This document shows, one piece after another, positions 45,810 to 54,925 of a stretch of 64,000 nt of DNA. A program made the position numbers and the translations under genes. Numbering within the stretch: position 1 is the first letter of the stretch; the number at the start of each line of letters is the position of its first letter. The DNA comes from Thiocapsa sp. GTDB taxonomy: Bacteria > Pseudomonadota > Gammaproteobacteria > Chromatiales > Chromatiaceae. Under the pieces are notes generated by a model. The model was not told the DNA's origin, did not search any database, and worked only from the letters and a program-made list of their open reading frames with translations. The stretch covers positions 1-64,000 of the forward strand of contig NZ_JAABRP010000007.1 of the NCBI RefSeq assembly GCF_011390875.1. Direction: 5' to 3'.

Positions 45810-48800
45810 GCAAGACCAAAGACGACGGCAACGGCAACGGTGGCTCCCGCTGGTTCCGCGAGCTCGACGAGCCGCGCAAATGGGAAGACTTCTATCGCCG
45901 CCGCTGGCAATACGACAAGTCGGTGCGCACGAGCCATAGCGTCAACTGCTCCGGCTCCTGCTCGTGGGAGGTCTTCGTCAAGAACGGCATGATCACCTGG
46001 GAGCTGCAGAAGACCGACTGGCCCCAGATCAACGACGAGACGCCGAACTACGAGCCGCGCGGCTGCCAGCGCGGGATCTCGGCGTCCTGGTATCCCTACA
46101 GCCCGGTCCGTCCGAAATATCCCTACGTCCGTGGTGTCCTGCTCGACTTTTGGAGGGCGGAGCGCGAAGCAGGCAAAGACCCGGTCGCCGCCTGGGCCGC
46201 CATCGTCGAAAATCCCGAGCGCTCCAAAGCCTATCGCAACGCCCGCGGCAAGGCCGGCTGGCGTCGCACGAGCTGGGACGAGGCGACCGAGATCATCGCC
46301 GCGGCCAAGGTCTACACCATCAAGGAGCACGGTGCCGACCACCTGGCCTCCTTCTCGCCGATCCCGGCCATGAGCATGGTGAGCTTCCTGTCCGGTCACC
46401 GCCTGTCGAACCTCCTCGGCGGGACCATGCTCAGCTTCTACGAGTGGTATCACGACCTGCCGCACATCATGCCGATGATCTGGGGCGACCAGACCGACGT
46501 GCATGAATCGGCCGACTGGTATCAGAGTGCCTATTGGATTGTGATGGGCTCGAACCTGCCGATGACCCGCACGGCGGATGCCCATTTTGCCTCCGAGCAC
46601 AAATACAACGGCGGCAAACTGGTTAATCTCTCGCCGGATTACTCCGATGTGACCAAGTTCGCAGACCTCTGGGTGCCTGTGCGCCCTGGAACGGACGCGG
46701 CTTTCATCCTCTCCTGTATTCACGTCATCCTGCAGGAGTTCCACGTCAATCGTCGCGCCGAGTACTTCCACGAGTATGTGGCGCAATACACCAATCTGCC
46801 CTTCCTGGTGATTCTGGACCAGGAGGGTGACCATTATGCGAGCGGCAGATTCCTGCGGGCGAGCGATCTCGCGGCCTATGCGAACGAAGAGCTGGCCGAT
46901 TGGAAGCTGCCTTGCTTCGACAAGCAGGGCGAGCTGCGTCTGCCGGGCGGGACGCTGGGCTTCCGCTGGGAGGAGAAGAACACCGGACGCTGGAATCTCA
47001 AAAACGAGGATGCGGTGACGGCCCAGCCGTTCGATCCGCTGCTCACACTCATGGACGGCGAGTTCGAGGAGGTCATTGTCGAGTACGCCGACTTCACGCA
47101 TACCTTCAACGTGGAGTTCGGCACCACGGCATTGCGGGGGGAGAAGGCCCAACTGAGCCTCAGAGGCGTCCCGAGCCGTGTGCTGACCAAGGCCGACGGC
47201 ACCAAGGTGCGTGTCGCGACGGCTTACGACCTCTTGTTGGCGCATTTCGGTGTCAATCGCGGTCTCTCGGGTCCCGGATACCCGAAAGACTATGACGACG
47301 CCACGCAGGCCTACACCCCGGCCTGGCAGGAGCAGGAGACCGGCGTGGATCGCAATCTCGCCATCCGTGTCGCTCGGGAATGGGCCGACACCGCGGAGAA
47401 GACGAAAGGCAAGTGCCTCTTCATCACCGGCTCGGGCATCCTGCACTGGTACCACGGCGGCTCGTTGACCTATCGCTCCGAGGCCGTCATGGGCATCCTG
47501 ACAGGTTGCCAAGGTCGCAACGGCGGCGGCTTTGCGCACTATGTCGGCACCGAGAAGATCCGCAATGTCGCCGCCATCGGGACGATCGGCAATGCGGTGG
47601 ATTGGGGCAATGTCGGGCGGCAGCAAAACTCCACATCCTACTTCTATTTCCATACGGATCAATGGCGCTACGACGGCATGAGCCTCGACCCCTTGTGGGC
47701 CCCGCGCGCCAAGGAGATGCCGGCGAAGGCCAACCATGCGGCCGATATGAACGCCGTTGCGGTCCGCAACGGTTGGCTGCCCTTCTTCCCGCAGTTCGAC
47801 GAGCGCAACCCGCTGGATGTCATGAAGGATGCGCGCAAGGCCGGCTGCGAGAGCCTCGAGGAGGTGAAGACCTGGGTCGCGCAGCAGTTCAAGGAGCGCA
47901 AGCTCAAGTTCGCGCTGCCGAATGTCGACGCCCCGAAGAACCATCCCAAGGTGCTCTGGATCTATCGCGGAAACCTCATCGGCACCAGCATGCGCGGCCA
48001 TGAGCTCAACCTCAAGCACATGCTGGGGACGCACCACAATGTGCTCGGCGGCGAGGGTCGCGCCAAGGACATGGTGAAGGAGATCGATTGGAGCGGCGAT
48101 GCCCCGCTCGGGAAGCTGGATCTCATCTACAACGTCAACCTGCGAATGGACTCCTCCGCCAACTATTCGGACATCGTGCTGCCGACGGCGCACTGGTACG
48201 AGAAGTTCGACCTCACCTGCACGGATCTGCATTCCTTTTTGCATCCATTCACGCCGGCACACGATCCGGCCTACGAGTCCAAGCACGACTGGGAGGCCTT
48301 CAGGCTGGTCGCCGAGAAGATCAGCGAGTTGGCCAAGACCCACCTGCCGGATCCGGTCGAAGACCTGGTCATGACGGCGCTCAACACGGACACCCGCGAC
48401 GAGCTGGCGCAGCCCATGGGCGAGCTGCGCGACTGGTGGACGGGGGAGAGCGAGCCGATCCCCGGCAAGACCTTCCCGAACGTCAGTGTCGTGAAGCGCG
48501 ACTACACCAAGATCCACGACATGTACACCACCCTGGGGCCGGCGGTCACCAAACCGAACGGATACGGTGCCAAGGGGATCCGCGGCGATCTCGCCGAGGC
48601 CTACGAGCAAATGAAGGAGAGTTATCTGGTCGGGGAGAAGGACGGTCGGCCGAACATGGAGACGGCGGCGAAGGTCTGCGAGGTGATCTTGCGCATCTCG
48701 CCCGAAAGCGACGGCGAGCTGTCCTATCAGATGTTCAAGAAACTCGAGGAGCGTTGCGGCGTGCCGCTCGCGCATATCGTCGAGCACGAGCGGGAGACCG

Positions 48801-49585
48801 CCTACCACTATCCCGACCTCATCTCTCAGCCGAGGCGGGCTTTGACCTCGCCGCATTGGTCCGCGATCGAGACGAAGGGTCGAACCTATTCGCCCTGGAC
48901 ATTGAACATCGAGGCACTCAAACCCTTCCACACGCTGACCGGACGACAGGAGATCTATTACGACCATCGCATGTTCCGCGATCTGGGCGAGGACTTCCCG
49001 GTCTATAAGCCGCCGGTAGACATGGTGTCGATCGGAGACGTGGCCCAGAAGGACATCGAGATGAAGGGGGCAAAGCTGTTCCGCTTCATCACGCCGCACC
49101 AGAAATGGGGCATTCACAGCATGTTCGGCGATTCATGGCAGATGCAGAACATGTTCCGCGGCGGGCCGACGGTCTGGATCAACGACGACGACGCGCGCGA
49201 TATCGGGGTCAAGGACAACGACTGGGTGGAGATCTTCAACGAGAACGGGATCCAGGTGGCCCGCGCTGTGGTGAGTCATACGGTGCCCCGCGATATGTCG
49301 ATCGTCTATCACCAGACCGAGCGTCATGTGAACGTGCCCTTCTCGTCGTTGGCCAGGGAGCGTGGTTCCAGCGATCTGCGCGGCGGCAACAACAACGCCA
49401 CCACCCGCATCATGATGAACCCCGCGACGATGGTGGGCGGTTATGCCAATTGGACCTATTGGCTCAATTACCAAGGGACCAGTCCGTCGGAGCGCGATTG
49501 TGTGGTGCTTATCCGCAAGAAACCGATGGAGTCGCGCGGTCGCAAGGTTATCTACCAAGAGTCACAGCTCAGCGTCGGGGCATAA
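45806..49585 (+). CDS. nxrA: Nitrite oxidoreductase / nitrate reductase alpha subunit (Mo-bisMGD)
   Basis: 1259 aa, NarG family of type II DMSO reductases. The N-terminal FS0 4Fe-4S motif uses histidine plus cysteines (HSVNCSGSCSWEVF ... RGCQRG). The Mo-ligand aspartate region is GDQTDVHESADWYQSAYWIVMGSN. Length matches NarG/NxrA (1210-1250). No twin-arginine leader is visible, so the subunit should face the cytoplasm, as in Nitrobacter/Nitrococcus-type NXR. NXR rather than NAR is favoured by the c-haem-fused partner and the organism type; sequence by eye cannot settle direction. Followed 3 nt later by nxrB. Confidence 0.9.
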   Translation: MSKTKDDGNGNGGSRWFRELDEPRKWEDFYRRRWQYDKSVRTSHSVNCSGSCSWEVFVKNGMITWELQKTDWPQINDETPNYEPRGCQRGISASWYPYSPVRPKYPYVRGVLLDFWRAEREAGKDPVAAWAAIVENPERSKAYRNARGKAGWRRTSWDEATEIIAAAKVYTIKEHGADHLASFSPIPAMSMVSFLSGHRLSNLLGGTMLSFYEWYHDLPHIMPMIWGDQTDVHESADWYQSAYWIVMGSNLPMTRTADAHFASEHKYNGGKLVNLSPDYSDVTKFADLWVPVRPGTDAAFILSCIHVILQEFHVNRRAEYFHEYVAQYTNLPFLVILDQEGDHYASGRFLRASDLAAYANEELADWKLPCFDKQGELRLPGGTLGFRWEEKNTGRWNLKNEDAVTAQPFDPLLTLMDGEFEEVIVEYADFTHTFNVEFGTTALRGEKAQLSLRGVPSRVLTKADGTKVRVATAYDLLLAHFGVNRGLSGPGYPKDYDDATQAYTPAWQEQETGVDRNLAIRVAREWADTAEKTKGKCLFITGSGILHWYHGGSLTYRSEAVMGILTGCQGRNGGGFAHYVGTEKIRNVAAIGTIGNAVDWGNVGRQQNSTSYFYFHTDQWRYDGMSLDPLWAPRAKEMPAKANHAADMNAVAVRNGWLPFFPQFDERNPLDVMKDARKAGCESLEEVKTWVAQQFKERKLKFALPNVDAPKNHPKVLWIYRGNLIGTSMRGHELNLKHMLGTHHNVLGGEGRAKDMVKEIDWSGDAPLGKLDLIYNVNLRMDSSANYSDIVLPTAHWYEKFDLTCTDLHSFLHPFTPAHDPAYESKHDWEAFRLVAEKISELAKTHLPDPVEDLVMTALNTDTRDELAQPMGELRDWWTGESEPIPGKTFPNVSVVKRDYTKIHDMYTTLGPAVTKPNGYGAKGIRGDLAEAYEQMKESYLVGEKDGRPNMETAAKVCEVILRISPESDGELSYQMFKKLEERCGVPLAHIVEHERETAYHYPDLISQPRRALTSPHWSAIETKGRTYSPWTLNIEALKPFHTLTGRQEIYYDHRMFRDLGEDFPVYKPPVDMVSIGDVAQKDIEMKGAKLFRFITPHQKWGIHSMFGDSWQMQNMFRGGPTVWINDDDARDIGVKDNDWVEIFNENGIQVARAVVSHTVPRDMSIVYHQTERHVNVPFSSLARERGSSDLRGGNNNATTRIMMNPATMVGGYANWTYWLNYQGTSPSERDCVVLIRKKPMESRGRKVIYQESQLSVGA

Positions 49586-49588
49586 ATC

Positions 49589-51136
49589 ATGCGTATCAAG
49601 CAACAGATGGGTATCGTCTTCAACCTGGATAAGTGTCTGGGTTGTCAAACCTGCACCATTGCGTGCAAGAACGTGTGGACCAACCGTGAAGGCGCGGAAT
49701 ACATGTTCTGGAACAACGTAGAGACCAAACCAGGCGCGGGCTATCCCAAGCAATGGGAGAACCAGGAGAAGTACCGCGGCGGTTGGAAGGAGGATCCGGG
49801 TGCGGACGCGCCCAAGCTGAATCAAGCCTCGCGGTTCTGGGAGATGATTAGTCTCTTCTACAACCCGGTCTTGCCCCAAATGGATGACTATTACGGCAAG
49901 GGGCCCTTTACCTTCACCTACGAGGATCTGCATTCGGAGCAGCCGACCAAGTATTCCCAACCGGTCGCACGCCCCAAGTCGCAGATCACGGGCGAAGAGG
50001 ACATCGAGCTGACCTACGGCGTGAATTGGGAGGACAACGGCGCCGGCACTCATGAAGAGGGCACGGGCAAGCTCGACTACAACTTCATGGATATGACGCC
50101 GGCGGCGCGGCAGGCGCTGCTGAAGTTCGAAAACTCCTTCATGATGTATCTGCCGCGCATCTGCAATCACTGCCTGAATCCCGCGTGTGTCGGTTCCTGC
50201 CCGTCGGGAGCGAACTACAAGCGCGAAGAGGACGGTGTGGTCCTGATCGATCAGGATCGTTGCCGGGGTTGGCGCTATTGCGTCTCGGGTTGCCCTTACA
50301 AGAAGACCTATTACAACTGGCGCACCGGTAAGTCGGAGAAATGCATCCTCTGCTTCCCGCGTCTCGAAACCGGCCAGCCGCCCATGTGCTTCCAGGCGTG
50401 CGTGGGTCGTATCCGCTATCTCGGTCCGCTGCTCTACGATTTGGACCGCGTCGCCGAGACGGCGAATGCCCCCGAGCACGAGCTGGTGGATCGGCATCGC
50501 GACATCATCTTGGACCCCTTCGATCCGGAGATCATTGCCGAGGCCAAGCGTCAAGGCATCTCGGACAACTGGCTGGAGGCATGCCGCCGCTCGCCGGTCT
50601 ACAAGATGGTGAAGGAATGGGAGATTGCACTGCCGCTGCATCCGGAGTTCCGTACGCTGCCGAGTCTCTTCTATATCCCGCCGGAGAGTCCCGTACAGAC
50701 GGCCAAACCGAATGACCGGGGCACGCTGGATATGGTGGACGGCGGCACGGTATTGCCGGATCTGAAGGAGTTCCGGATCCCGATCGAGTATCTGGCGCGT
50801 CTGCTGGCCGCCGGGAATACGAAGCTCGTGGAGACGGCCCTGCTGCGTCAGCTTGCGTTGCGTGAGTTCCGTCGGCTGGAGCGTGTGGAGGGTCGCACCG
50901 ACGATTCCGTCTTGAAGGCAGTGGGACTGACGATCGCACAAGCACGGCATATGCATCGCCTGCTTTCGCTCGCGCACTTCCACGAGCGGTTCGTCATCGC
51001 GACCTCGCGTACGGAGGACACGGACAACGCGCCCTATCTGGAACGCGGGTTCACCGGTTATGACCTGCTCGCGCCCGAGCAGAGTCCGAAGCGGCGCACG
51101 TCCTTCCACGGCAACAAGATGGGTGTGGGGAGCTGA
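49589..51136 (+). CDS. nxrB: Nitrite oxidoreductase / nitrate reductase beta subunit (Fe-S)
   Basis: 515 aa, NarH-type ferredoxin with four clusters: CLGCQTCTIACK, CNHCLNPACVGSCPSGA, CRGWRYCVSGCPYKK and EKCILC. The tryptophan in CRGWRYC replaces a cysteine, giving the 3Fe-4S centre expected of NarH/NxrB. The C-terminal ~100 residues match the NarH dimerisation/respiratory tail (ARHMHRLLSLAHFHERFVI). It carries electrons between NxrA and the membrane subunit. It ends 2 nt before nxrJ. Confidence 0.93.
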   Translation: MRIKQQMGIVFNLDKCLGCQTCTIACKNVWTNREGAEYMFWNNVETKPGAGYPKQWENQEKYRGGWKEDPGADAPKLNQASRFWEMISLFYNPVLPQMDDYYGKGPFTFTYEDLHSEQPTKYSQPVARPKSQITGEEDIELTYGVNWEDNGAGTHEEGTGKLDYNFMDMTPAARQALLKFENSFMMYLPRICNHCLNPACVGSCPSGANYKREEDGVVLIDQDRCRGWRYCVSGCPYKKTYYNWRTGKSEKCILCFPRLETGQPPMCFQACVGRIRYLGPLLYDLDRVAETANAPEHELVDRHRDIILDPFDPEIIAEAKRQGISDNWLEACRRSPVYKMVKEWEIALPLHPEFRTLPSLFYIPPESPVQTAKPNDRGTLDMVDGGTVLPDLKEFRIPIEYLARLLAAGNTKLVETALLRQLALREFRRLERVEGRTDDSVLKAVGLTIAQARHMHRLLSLAHFHERFVIATSRTEDTDNAPYLERGFTGYDLLAPEQSPKRRTSFHGNKMGVGS

Positions 51137-51138
51137 CC

Positions 51139-51888
51139 ATGAGTGCAATCCAATCGACCGAAGCCTTCGTATCGGGTCCGGGTTCGTCCGGACAGGTCTC
51201 GACGGGGTCGGCCGGCTGGGATCTCGGGGCCATGTACGGGTTGATCGCAGAGCTTCTGCTCAACCCGGCCGTTCGGGACGCCGGACGGGTGGAGCGTGAC
51301 CTCCAGGCCATCCCGGAGACGCCGATGCGCGAGTGCATCGAGCGATTCCTGGCATCCCCGGCCGCGCACAACGTCGATGAATACACTGCAACCCTGGAGC
51401 TGACGCCCCCCTGTCCGCTCTATCTGGGCGCGCACATGTACGAGGAGCCCAACTCGTGCCGGGGCGCCGGTGCCTGCGGGCGCAATCAATACATGATCGA
51501 GCTCAAGGCCACCTACGAACACTTCGGGTTCGACCTGGCCATTACCGAGCTGCCGGATTTTCTGCCGGTCATGATCGAGTTCCTGGCGGTGAGCAGCGCG
51601 CATCCGGAACGTGACGGTATCGGGCTGCGACGACGTTTCGTCGATCAGTACCTGCAGCCCGGCATCCCGGCGATGCGCAAGGCGCTGCAGAAATACGAGA
51701 GCGTCTACGACCTCCTGATGGAAGCACTTGAGTTTGTGGCAGAGGAGGACATGGAGCGTCTCGCCGACGATCCCGTCTGGCTTGCGCCGGAGGTTCAAGC
51801 GACGATCCCGGTGCGCAAGGGGACCTCCTCGACACCGGGCCTCTCGCCATCTCCTGATAACTCCACAGCCGGTTGGTACAGCCAATGA
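51139..51888 (+). CDS. nxrJ: NarJ/TorD-family assembly chaperone of the nxr operon
   Basis: 249 aa, all-helical. The TorD/NarJ pattern (LGAMYGLIAELLLNPAV, YLGAHMYEEPN, FGFDLAITELPDFLPVMIEFLAV) is clear. It would hold the alpha subunit during cofactor insertion and is not part of the final enzyme. Unusual is an insert with cysteines, CPLYLGAHMYEEPNSCRGAGACGRN, not typical of E. coli NarJ. The stop overlaps the next start (ATGA). Confidence 0.9.
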   Translation: MSAIQSTEAFVSGPGSSGQVSTGSAGWDLGAMYGLIAELLLNPAVRDAGRVERDLQAIPETPMRECIERFLASPAAHNVDEYTATLELTPPCPLYLGAHMYEEPNSCRGAGACGRNQYMIELKATYEHFGFDLAITELPDFLPVMIEFLAVSSAHPERDGIGLRRRFVDQYLQPGIPAMRKALQKYESVYDLLMEALEFVAEEDMERLADDPVWLAPEVQATIPVRKGTSSTPGLSPSPDNSTAGWYSQ

Positions 51889-53420
51889 GCAACTTTCTCT
51901 TTTCGAGTTACGTCATTTGGGGTGTCTTCCCCTATGTGGCACTGACGCTGTTCTTCGTCGTGCCCTTCATTCGCATGGTCTATCGGCCGTTCGGAATGTC
52001 GACGCGGGCCAGCGGCATCTTCGTGGGCCGCGATATCCTCGGACTTGCGGTTCACTTGCTGCACTGGGGTATCTTCCTGGTCTTCTTCGGTCATCTCGCC
52101 GGATTGATCGGCGGGATGCTGGGGTGGGGGAGCTGGGTCGGCGCCTTTTTCTGGATGGCCACGCTCGGCGGTTTGGTCGCCATTGTCGGGTCGGTGATGG
52201 CGCTGATCCGGCGGACACTGGTTCCCGAAATGCGTGCAATGAGCCAGCCCGATGATTACATCGTGCACTTCTTTCTCATCGCGATCCTGGGCGTCGCCAT
52301 CTATCAAGCGTTGGGGGATCGTATCTGGGGCGTTTCCTATACCGCAGCTCCCTGGTTTGCCAGTCTTTGGCGGCTCTCGCCCCAACCGGAACTGATGGCA
52401 TCGGCGCCGTTGTTGTCGAAAATCCATATCCTGCTTGCATTCGCCTTCGCGGCTTATTTCCCTTTCACGAAGTTGATCCATGCCTGGACGCTTCCGGTCA
52501 ATTATCTCGTGCGGCCCTATCAAGTCTTGCGCACGACAGCGAAGAAATTCCAGAACGGCTGGGTGTTGGGGTGTTGGGAATTCAAAGGCGTCACCGACAA
52601 ATCCTATATGACCTATTTGACCGCCGGCGTTGTCGGGGTCTTGGTTCTCATCGCCTTCGTGCTGCCCAGCCCCAAAGGAGATGGCCTGGTTCAAACCGCC
52701 CATGCCGCGATCACGACGGAGTCGAAGGGTCCGGACTCGAGTCAGGCGCAGGAGGTGCTCGAAGGCTATCCGCTCTATGTCAGCCAATGTGCCCGCTGTC
52801 ATGGACTGGAAGGTCAGGGTGACGGCCCCGGATCCAAATCGCCGACCTTTACCGCGCTTCCGAGAGATTTGACCGAGGGGCATTTCCAGTTCATCTCGAC
52901 ATCGAACGGTGTTGCGTCGAGCGAGGATCTTCGTCACGCCATCATTCATGGGCTCACCGGTTCGGGAATGCCGGGTTTCGCGGCGCTTTCCGATCGGCAA
53001 ATCGAATCGCTGGTGCAAACCGTCGAACACTTCTGGAAAGATCGCCCGACACCCGGCGAGCCCATCGCTGTTCCTGCGAGGCCGGCTCCCACAGTGGCGA
53101 TGATCAAGGAAGGCAAGGAGCTCTACTCCGGCATGTGCTCGGTCTGTCACGGACCGACCGGCGCCGGGGACGGCGTTCTGACGGCGCTCAGGACGGACGC
53201 GGCGGGTCGCCCCGTACCGACACGCAATCTGCGCACCGAGCCGCTCAAGGGTGGGTCGAGTGAAACGCAGCTCTACTACCGCATCGCCGCGGGACTGCCG
53301 AGAAACAAGGATGAATGGCTGATGCCCGCCTATGCAAACCTCGGCCCGGACAAGATCTGGTCGCTCATTACCTACCTGGAATCGGAGGTCTTTCCGCAAC
53401 GGCAGGTTGCCCGACGCTGA
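51885..53420 (+). CDS. NarI-like cytochrome b subunit fused to two cytochrome c domains
   Basis: 511 aa from MSNFLFSSYVIWGVFPYVALTLF (ATG 51885). Residues ~1-260 are a NarI-type five-helix protein with four candidate haem b histidines (GLAVHLLHWGIFLVFFGHLAG and KIHILLAFAFAAYFPFTKLIHAW). A sixth helix near 250 leads to two periplasmic c-type domains with CARCH (~305) and CSVCH (~420), with methionine ligands likely in SGMPGF and WLMPAY. Ordinary NarI has no c haem. The fusion gives a direct path from NxrAB via haem b to periplasmic cytochromes, so favours nitrite oxidation. Confidence 0.92.
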   Translation: MSNFLFSSYVIWGVFPYVALTLFFVVPFIRMVYRPFGMSTRASGIFVGRDILGLAVHLLHWGIFLVFFGHLAGLIGGMLGWGSWVGAFFWMATLGGLVAIVGSVMALIRRTLVPEMRAMSQPDDYIVHFFLIAILGVAIYQALGDRIWGVSYTAAPWFASLWRLSPQPELMASAPLLSKIHILLAFAFAAYFPFTKLIHAWTLPVNYLVRPYQVLRTTAKKFQNGWVLGCWEFKGVTDKSYMTYLTAGVVGVLVLIAFVLPSPKGDGLVQTAHAAITTESKGPDSSQAQEVLEGYPLYVSQCARCHGLEGQGDGPGSKSPTFTALPRDLTEGHFQFISTSNGVASSEDLRHAIIHGLTGSGMPGFAALSDRQIESLVQTVEHFWKDRPTPGEPIAVPARPAPTVAMIKEGKELYSGMCSVCHGPTGAGDGVLTALRTDAAGRPVPTRNLRTEPLKGGSSETQLYYRIAAGLPRNKDEWLMPAYANLGPDKIWSLITYLESEVFPQRQVARR

Positions 53421-53494
53421 TCGGCCCGGACCGGACCGGACTCGCGGGGTCCAACTCCGGAGGGCGCACCTGGACCGAGCATGTGTGGGTTCAG

Positions 53495-53584
53495 ACCCCT
53501 CCCCAGCCCTCCCACGCAAGAGCGGAGGGAGTATCTCGACAAGGAGTCCGAGACCCCTCACCTTGCGGGAGGGCTGGGGGGGGC
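53495..53584. repeat. Long imperfect inverted repeat downstream of the nxr operon
   Basis: CCCCTCCCCAGCCCTCCCACGCAAG faces CTTGCGGGAGGGCTGGGGGGGG. It fills much of the 348-nt gap between the nxr operon and the SLAC1-like gene and may stop transcription. It is of a different type from families 1-3. Confidence 0.75.
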
Positions 53585-53768
53585 TGAACTGCGACGTAGG
53601 TCTAAAGATCGCAACGAAAAGCAAGATGACGTGACGATCGGGTGTTTCAGTGCGTGGTCGAGTCACGCGGCTGCCCAACTCGACGGAGACCTTTTCGATC
53701 CTCTACGGCTTCGCGATTCCGATCCCCGAATTGAGCTTCAATGACCGACCCGAGGCATCAACGCAACG

Positions 53769-54857
53769 ATGGGATCACCAACGCGCTCACAGACGGTCGC
53801 AACTGTGGCTCGATATTGGATCGAGAAGCTGCCGCCATCGTACTTTTCATTGGTGATGGCGACAGGGATCGTCTCCATCGCCTGTGATCTGGTCGGGCTC
53901 GACTGGATCGCCCATCCGCTTCTTTTCATCAACTTGATTGCTTTCGCCGCGCTTTTGTTTATGACCGGCCTTCGCGTGCTGGTCTATCCTACACACCTTG
54001 TCGATGATCTCAGGGCACATGCCTTAGGGCCGGGGTATTTTACGATCGTCGCCGGGACCTGCGTGATTGGGGTACAGATCTTCACGCTGACCGGCGACGC
54101 CGATCTTGCATTTGGATTGTGGGTGTTCGGCGCCTTTCTCTGGCTGCTGATTACCTACTCTTTCTTCACGGCGATCATCGTCCATCCGACCAAGCCCTCG
54201 TTGACGGACGGCATGAGCGGTGTCTGGCTCATTGCATCGGTTGCCACGCAATCCATTGCAGTACTCGGGACTATGGTTGCCTTTCGTTTTCCCGACGCTC
54301 AGCAGTTCATTCTCTTTATCAGCTTATTCTTCTATTTCATGGGCTGCATGCTTTATATCAATATCATCGCCCTGGTTTTCTATCGATTGACCTTCATGCA
54401 TCTGGAGCCGGCGAGCTTTACCCCGCCATACTGGGTCAGCATGGGGGCGACGGCGATCGCGACACAAGCCGGAGCGACACTGATTCTCCACGCGGAAGAA
54501 TCACAATTACTGGTCGAGCTGGTTCCTTTCCTCAAGGGTTTCACACTTTTCTTTTGGGCTGCGGGGACCTGGTGGATACCTCTCCTCATCGCCCTGGGGA
54601 TCTGGACGCATTGGCTCAGACGCGTGCCGATCGTCTACACGCCACTATTCTGGGGTGCGGTGTTTCCCTTGGGCATGTACACGGCGAGCACCGCGTTGTT
54701 GGCGAACGCACTACAAATCGACGGCCTGACCTGGATCCCGGCGATAACCGTCTACATTGCGCTCGCGGCTTGGGGACTGACCTTTCTCGGTCTTCTTAGG
54801 CGTTTGTTTCGAGCGATCGAGGCGGTGGTCAGAGTCGCGGTTTCCGCGGGCGATTAA
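53769..54857 (+). CDS. SLAC1/TehA-family anion channel-like protein
   Basis: 362 aa, ten predicted helices, with the family start WIEKLPPSYFSLVMATGIVSIACDL. TehA/SLAC1 proteins are anion channels; plant SLAC1 passes chloride and nitrate, and bacterial members are named for tellurite resistance or dicarboxylate/sulfite export. Beside an NXR it could let nitrate out or nitrite in, which is only a hypothesis. ATG 53769 used as in the track. It is 348 nt after the nxr operon and may have its own promoter. Confidence 0.87.
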   Translation: MGSPTRSQTVATVARYWIEKLPPSYFSLVMATGIVSIACDLVGLDWIAHPLLFINLIAFAALLFMTGLRVLVYPTHLVDDLRAHALGPGYFTIVAGTCVIGVQIFTLTGDADLAFGLWVFGAFLWLLITYSFFTAIIVHPTKPSLTDGMSGVWLIASVATQSIAVLGTMVAFRFPDAQQFILFISLFFYFMGCMLYINIIALVFYRLTFMHLEPASFTPPYWVSMGATAIATQAGATLILHAEESQLLVELVPFLKGFTLFFWAAGTWWIPLLIALGIWTHWLRRVPIVYTPLFWGAVFPLGMYTASTALLANALQIDGLTWIPAITVYIALAAWGLTFLGLLRRLFRAIEAVVRVAVSAGD

Positions 54858-54925
54858 AGAAGGCAAGAGGTTTATCGTTTCTCGCCAGGTTCCGGAGAAT
54901 CGCCTGATGGCGCGCCAAGCGCCCA

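Noticed and set aside
45698-49117. A 1139-codon ORF on the minus strand opposite nxrA
   Set aside because: It is the antisense shadow of nxrA in a GC-rich genome; the plus frame has all catalytic motifs and the minus one has no recognisable domains.
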